The notes beneath the pieces are model-generated. The model did no database searches. It saw only the letters and a program-made list of their open reading frames with translations, and was not told where the DNA came from. The position numbers were made by a program, and so were the translations under genes. A stretch of 64,000 nucleotides of DNA, taken from positions 62,001 to 126,000 of the forward strand of contig NZ_CYGX02000038.1 of the NCBI RefSeq assembly GCF_900019265.1. Direction: 5' to 3'. The stretch comes from Paraburkholderia ribeironis. Lineage in GTDB: Bacteria > Pseudomonadota > Gammaproteobacteria > Burkholderiales > Burkholderiaceae. Of the stretch, positions 62,510 through 64,000 are shown in pieces. Each line of letters opens with the position of its first letter. The first letter of the stretch is position 1.

Positions 62510-63157
62510 TCACAACGCGCGCCGTATCTCGACGACGCCGAACGCCGCCAGCATCAAGCCGACCGCGCGGTCGATGGCGACGCGCAACCTGCTGCCGATC
62601 GCATGGCGCGCGAGCGACACCATGGTCACGAGAAAACACCACCACGCGATCGACCCGACGAACACCCCACCCACCGTGGTCAGCGCGATGGCCGATGAAA
62701 ACGCGCCGCGCGGCGCGAGCGTCGTGAACAGCGCGGCGAACATGATGACGGTTTGCGGATTGGTCAGCGTGAGCAGCAGGGAGCTGGCATAGGCGCGCAG
62801 TGCGCCGGCCCGGCCGACTTGCGTGAGCTTGCCGTCGCCGTTGCCGTTACCATTGCCGGTGTCGGCGGCCGGCTTCTGCAGCAGCGCGCGCACGCCGAGA
62901 TAGAGCAGGAACAGACCGGCCAGCAGATGCAACGGGCGGTCGTACGCGAGCATGAACTGCGAGATGCCGACGAGGCCGAGCGCGGCGATCAAGCCATAGA
63001 CGGCGTCGCCGGTCGCGATGCCCAAGCCGATTGCGAGCCCGGCGCGCGGCCCGCCGGTCAGCGTGCGACGGATGCACAGCATGCCCATCGGGCCGACTGG
63101 CGCGGCAATCGCGAGGCCGACGCCCGCGGCGGTGAAGAAGAGACTGGTGGTGGACAT
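62510..63157 (-). CDS. LysE family transporter
   Basis: A 215-residue LysE/RhtB-type exporter with about six helices. GVGLAIAAPVGPMGMLCIRRTLTGG is the family start, and TLTNPQTVIMFAALF is the conserved middle. A Gly/Asn low-complexity insert (GNGNGNGDG) lies in the cytoplasmic loop. It is divergent from a LysR regulator, the arrangement seen for lysE/argO and lysG. Confidence 0.9.
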   Translation of the reverse strand: MSTTSLFFTAAGVGLAIAAPVGPMGMLCIRRTLTGGPRAGLAIGLGIATGDAVYGLIAALGLVGISQFMLAYDRPLHLLAGLFLLYLGVRALLQKPAADTGNGNGNGDGKLTQVGRAGALRAYASSLLLTLTNPQTVIMFAALFTTLAPRGAFSSAIALTTVGGVFVGSIAWWCFLVTMVSLARHAIGSRLRVAIDRAVGLMLAAFGVVEIRRAL

Positions 63158-63509
63158 GAGAGGAAGCCCTTGATTGGCGGTTCTGGTTCGTGGTGCTTTT
63201 GGTGCTTGCAGTGCTTGCAGTGCTTGCAGTGCTTGCAGCGCCCGCGGTGGTTCATGCGGCCTCGCGCGGGCCGGCGCGGCGATGCCTGAGGGCATGCAGC
63301 CACGCACGCCAGCATAGCCAGACCGAAAAGCGCGGACAAGGCCGCGCCTGATCGCCGGGCGCTGCCGCCACGCGAAATCGGCGTGGGCGGTCCAGCGGTC
63401 GATCGACCGGCACGGCCACGCTCTCGCGCCGGCCGTGGATACCCTAAGTTCGACTTGGTCCCCGCGTCGCTCGGGCATAATTTTGCCACTTCAAACTCTT
63501 TGAGCATGC
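63158..63509. other. Divergent promoter region of lysE-like and lysR-like genes
   Basis: About 350 bases, with a 9-bp repeat at 63202-63237 lying 45 bases before the LysE start codon. No gene is seen. It should contain the LysR-binding site. Confidence 0.5.
63202..63237 (+). repeat. 9-bp tandem repeat, four copies
   Basis: GTGCTTGCA is repeated four times exactly, with a partial copy (GTGCTTTTG) before it. Confidence 0.92.
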
Positions 63510-64000
63510 ATGTCCATGTGGCAGATCGATCAGGTGACGCTACGCTTGTTCATCGCCGTATGCGAGGAAGGCACGATCGCTCGCGCGGCCGAGCGCGAGT
63601 TCATCGCGCCATCGGCGGTCAGTAAGCGGCTCGCCGACCTCGAGGCGCTGGTCGACGTCGCGTTGCTCTCGCGCAGCCAGCGCGGCGTGCGCGCGACCGC
63701 CGCCGGCGAAGCGCTGCTGCGGCATGCGCGACTCATCATGCGCGGCCACGAACGGCTGCAGGCCGAACTCAGCGAATACGCGGCCGGCGCACGCGGTCAT
63801 GTGCGGGTGCTGGCGAACGTGTCGTCGATGGTGGAGTTTTTGCCCGAGGCGCTCTCGGCGTTCCTGAAGGCTAACCCGCAAATTCGCGTCGACGTCGAAG
63901 AGCGCGTGAGCACGGAGATCGTGCGCGGTCTCGAAGAAGGCGTCGCCGATCTCGGCATTTGCCGCGACATGGTGTCGATGGGCAGTCTGCACGTCGTGCC
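63510..64000 (+). CDS. LysR family transcriptional regulator (cut by window end)
   Basis: The first 163 residues of a LysR protein. GTIARAAEREFIAPSAVSKRLADLE is the helix-turn-helix, and the effector domain begins after the linker (GHVRVLANVSSMVEFLPEALSAFL). The start is ATG 63510 or 63516. It is divergent from the lysE-like gene and is its likely regulator. The 3' end lies beyond the window. Confidence 0.9.
   Translation, partial: MSMWQIDQVTLRLFIAVCEEGTIARAAEREFIAPSAVSKRLADLEALVDVALLSRSQRGVRATAAGEALLRHARLIMRGHERLQAELSEYAAGARGHVRVLANVSSMVEFLPEALSAFLKANPQIRVDVEERVSTEIVRGLEEGVADLGICRDMVSMGSLHVV

Overview
The window looks like the main chromosome of a Burkholderiaceae bacterium, most likely Paraburkholderia or a close relative. 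It is GC-rich with strongly GC-ending codons. It carries a complete Tol-Pal operon (ybgC, tolQRAB, pal, cpoB), glyA with nrdR, tRNA-Lys, and the catabolic mix typical of that group: homogentisate, glutaryl-CoA and xanthine. Genus-level placement is inferred from gene content and protein style; no alignment was run.

Layout. 1-3.5 kb: a PslG-like glycoside hydrolase and an O-antigen ligase/polymerase, probably the edge of a polysaccharide locus that continues to the left. 3.8-4.4 kb: a wrecked spore-coat-U gene and tRNA-Lys. 4.5-10.9 kb: the tol-pal operon and an SDR oxidoreductase, all on the minus strand. 11.1-13.1 kb: a ZTP-type riboswitch, glyA and nrdR. 13.3-16.2 kb: a tightly overlapping set of minor pilin genes without pilY1. 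16.2-17.7 kb: three small membrane-associated proteins (DUF3318-like, YqjE-like, DUF883). 18-22 kb: 1-Cys peroxiredoxin, glutaryl-CoA dehydrogenase with a divergent IclR regulator, and a degenerate EAL protein. 22-25 kb: a truncated transporter remnant, then hmgA-fahA, the last steps of tyrosine/phenylalanine breakdown, closed by a strong terminator.

25-34 kb: a secreted beta-propeller protein, two MFS transporters, a crotonase, a fertility-inhibition-like protein, a D-lactate-type dehydrogenase and a class V aminotransferase. 34-50 kb: the main exopolysaccharide or surface-glycan region. A divergent exported beta-helix protein faces a sterol-desaturase-like hydroxylase, an acyltransferase-3, two glycosyltransferases, two FemAB/CelD-like acyltransferases, a Wzc-type tyrosine autokinase, a Wzx-like flippase and a Wzy-like polymerase. 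An IS5 transposase scrap lies inside it. No Wza exporter and no priming glycosyltransferase were found here, so the pathway must borrow them or be incomplete.

50-64 kb: an MFS transporter divergent from xdhABC (xanthine dehydrogenase), where XdhC lacks its usual N-terminal domain and starts with a 12-bp repeat-encoded Ala/Arg/Asn tail; a LysR regulator; a DsbA/HCCA-isomerase-like protein; an orphan TAXI solute-binding protein with an extra membrane domain; a BON protein; TauE/SafE and LysE transporters; and a LysR gene cut by the window end.

Most of the window is ordinary. The parts worth a second look are the glycan cluster with lipid-modifying enzymes, the odd XdhC, the orphan TAXI protein, the riboswitch, three gene remnants, and a scatter of short tandem repeats of 7-12 bp, several of them inside genes or promoters. 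No clearly novel defence or mobile system was found.
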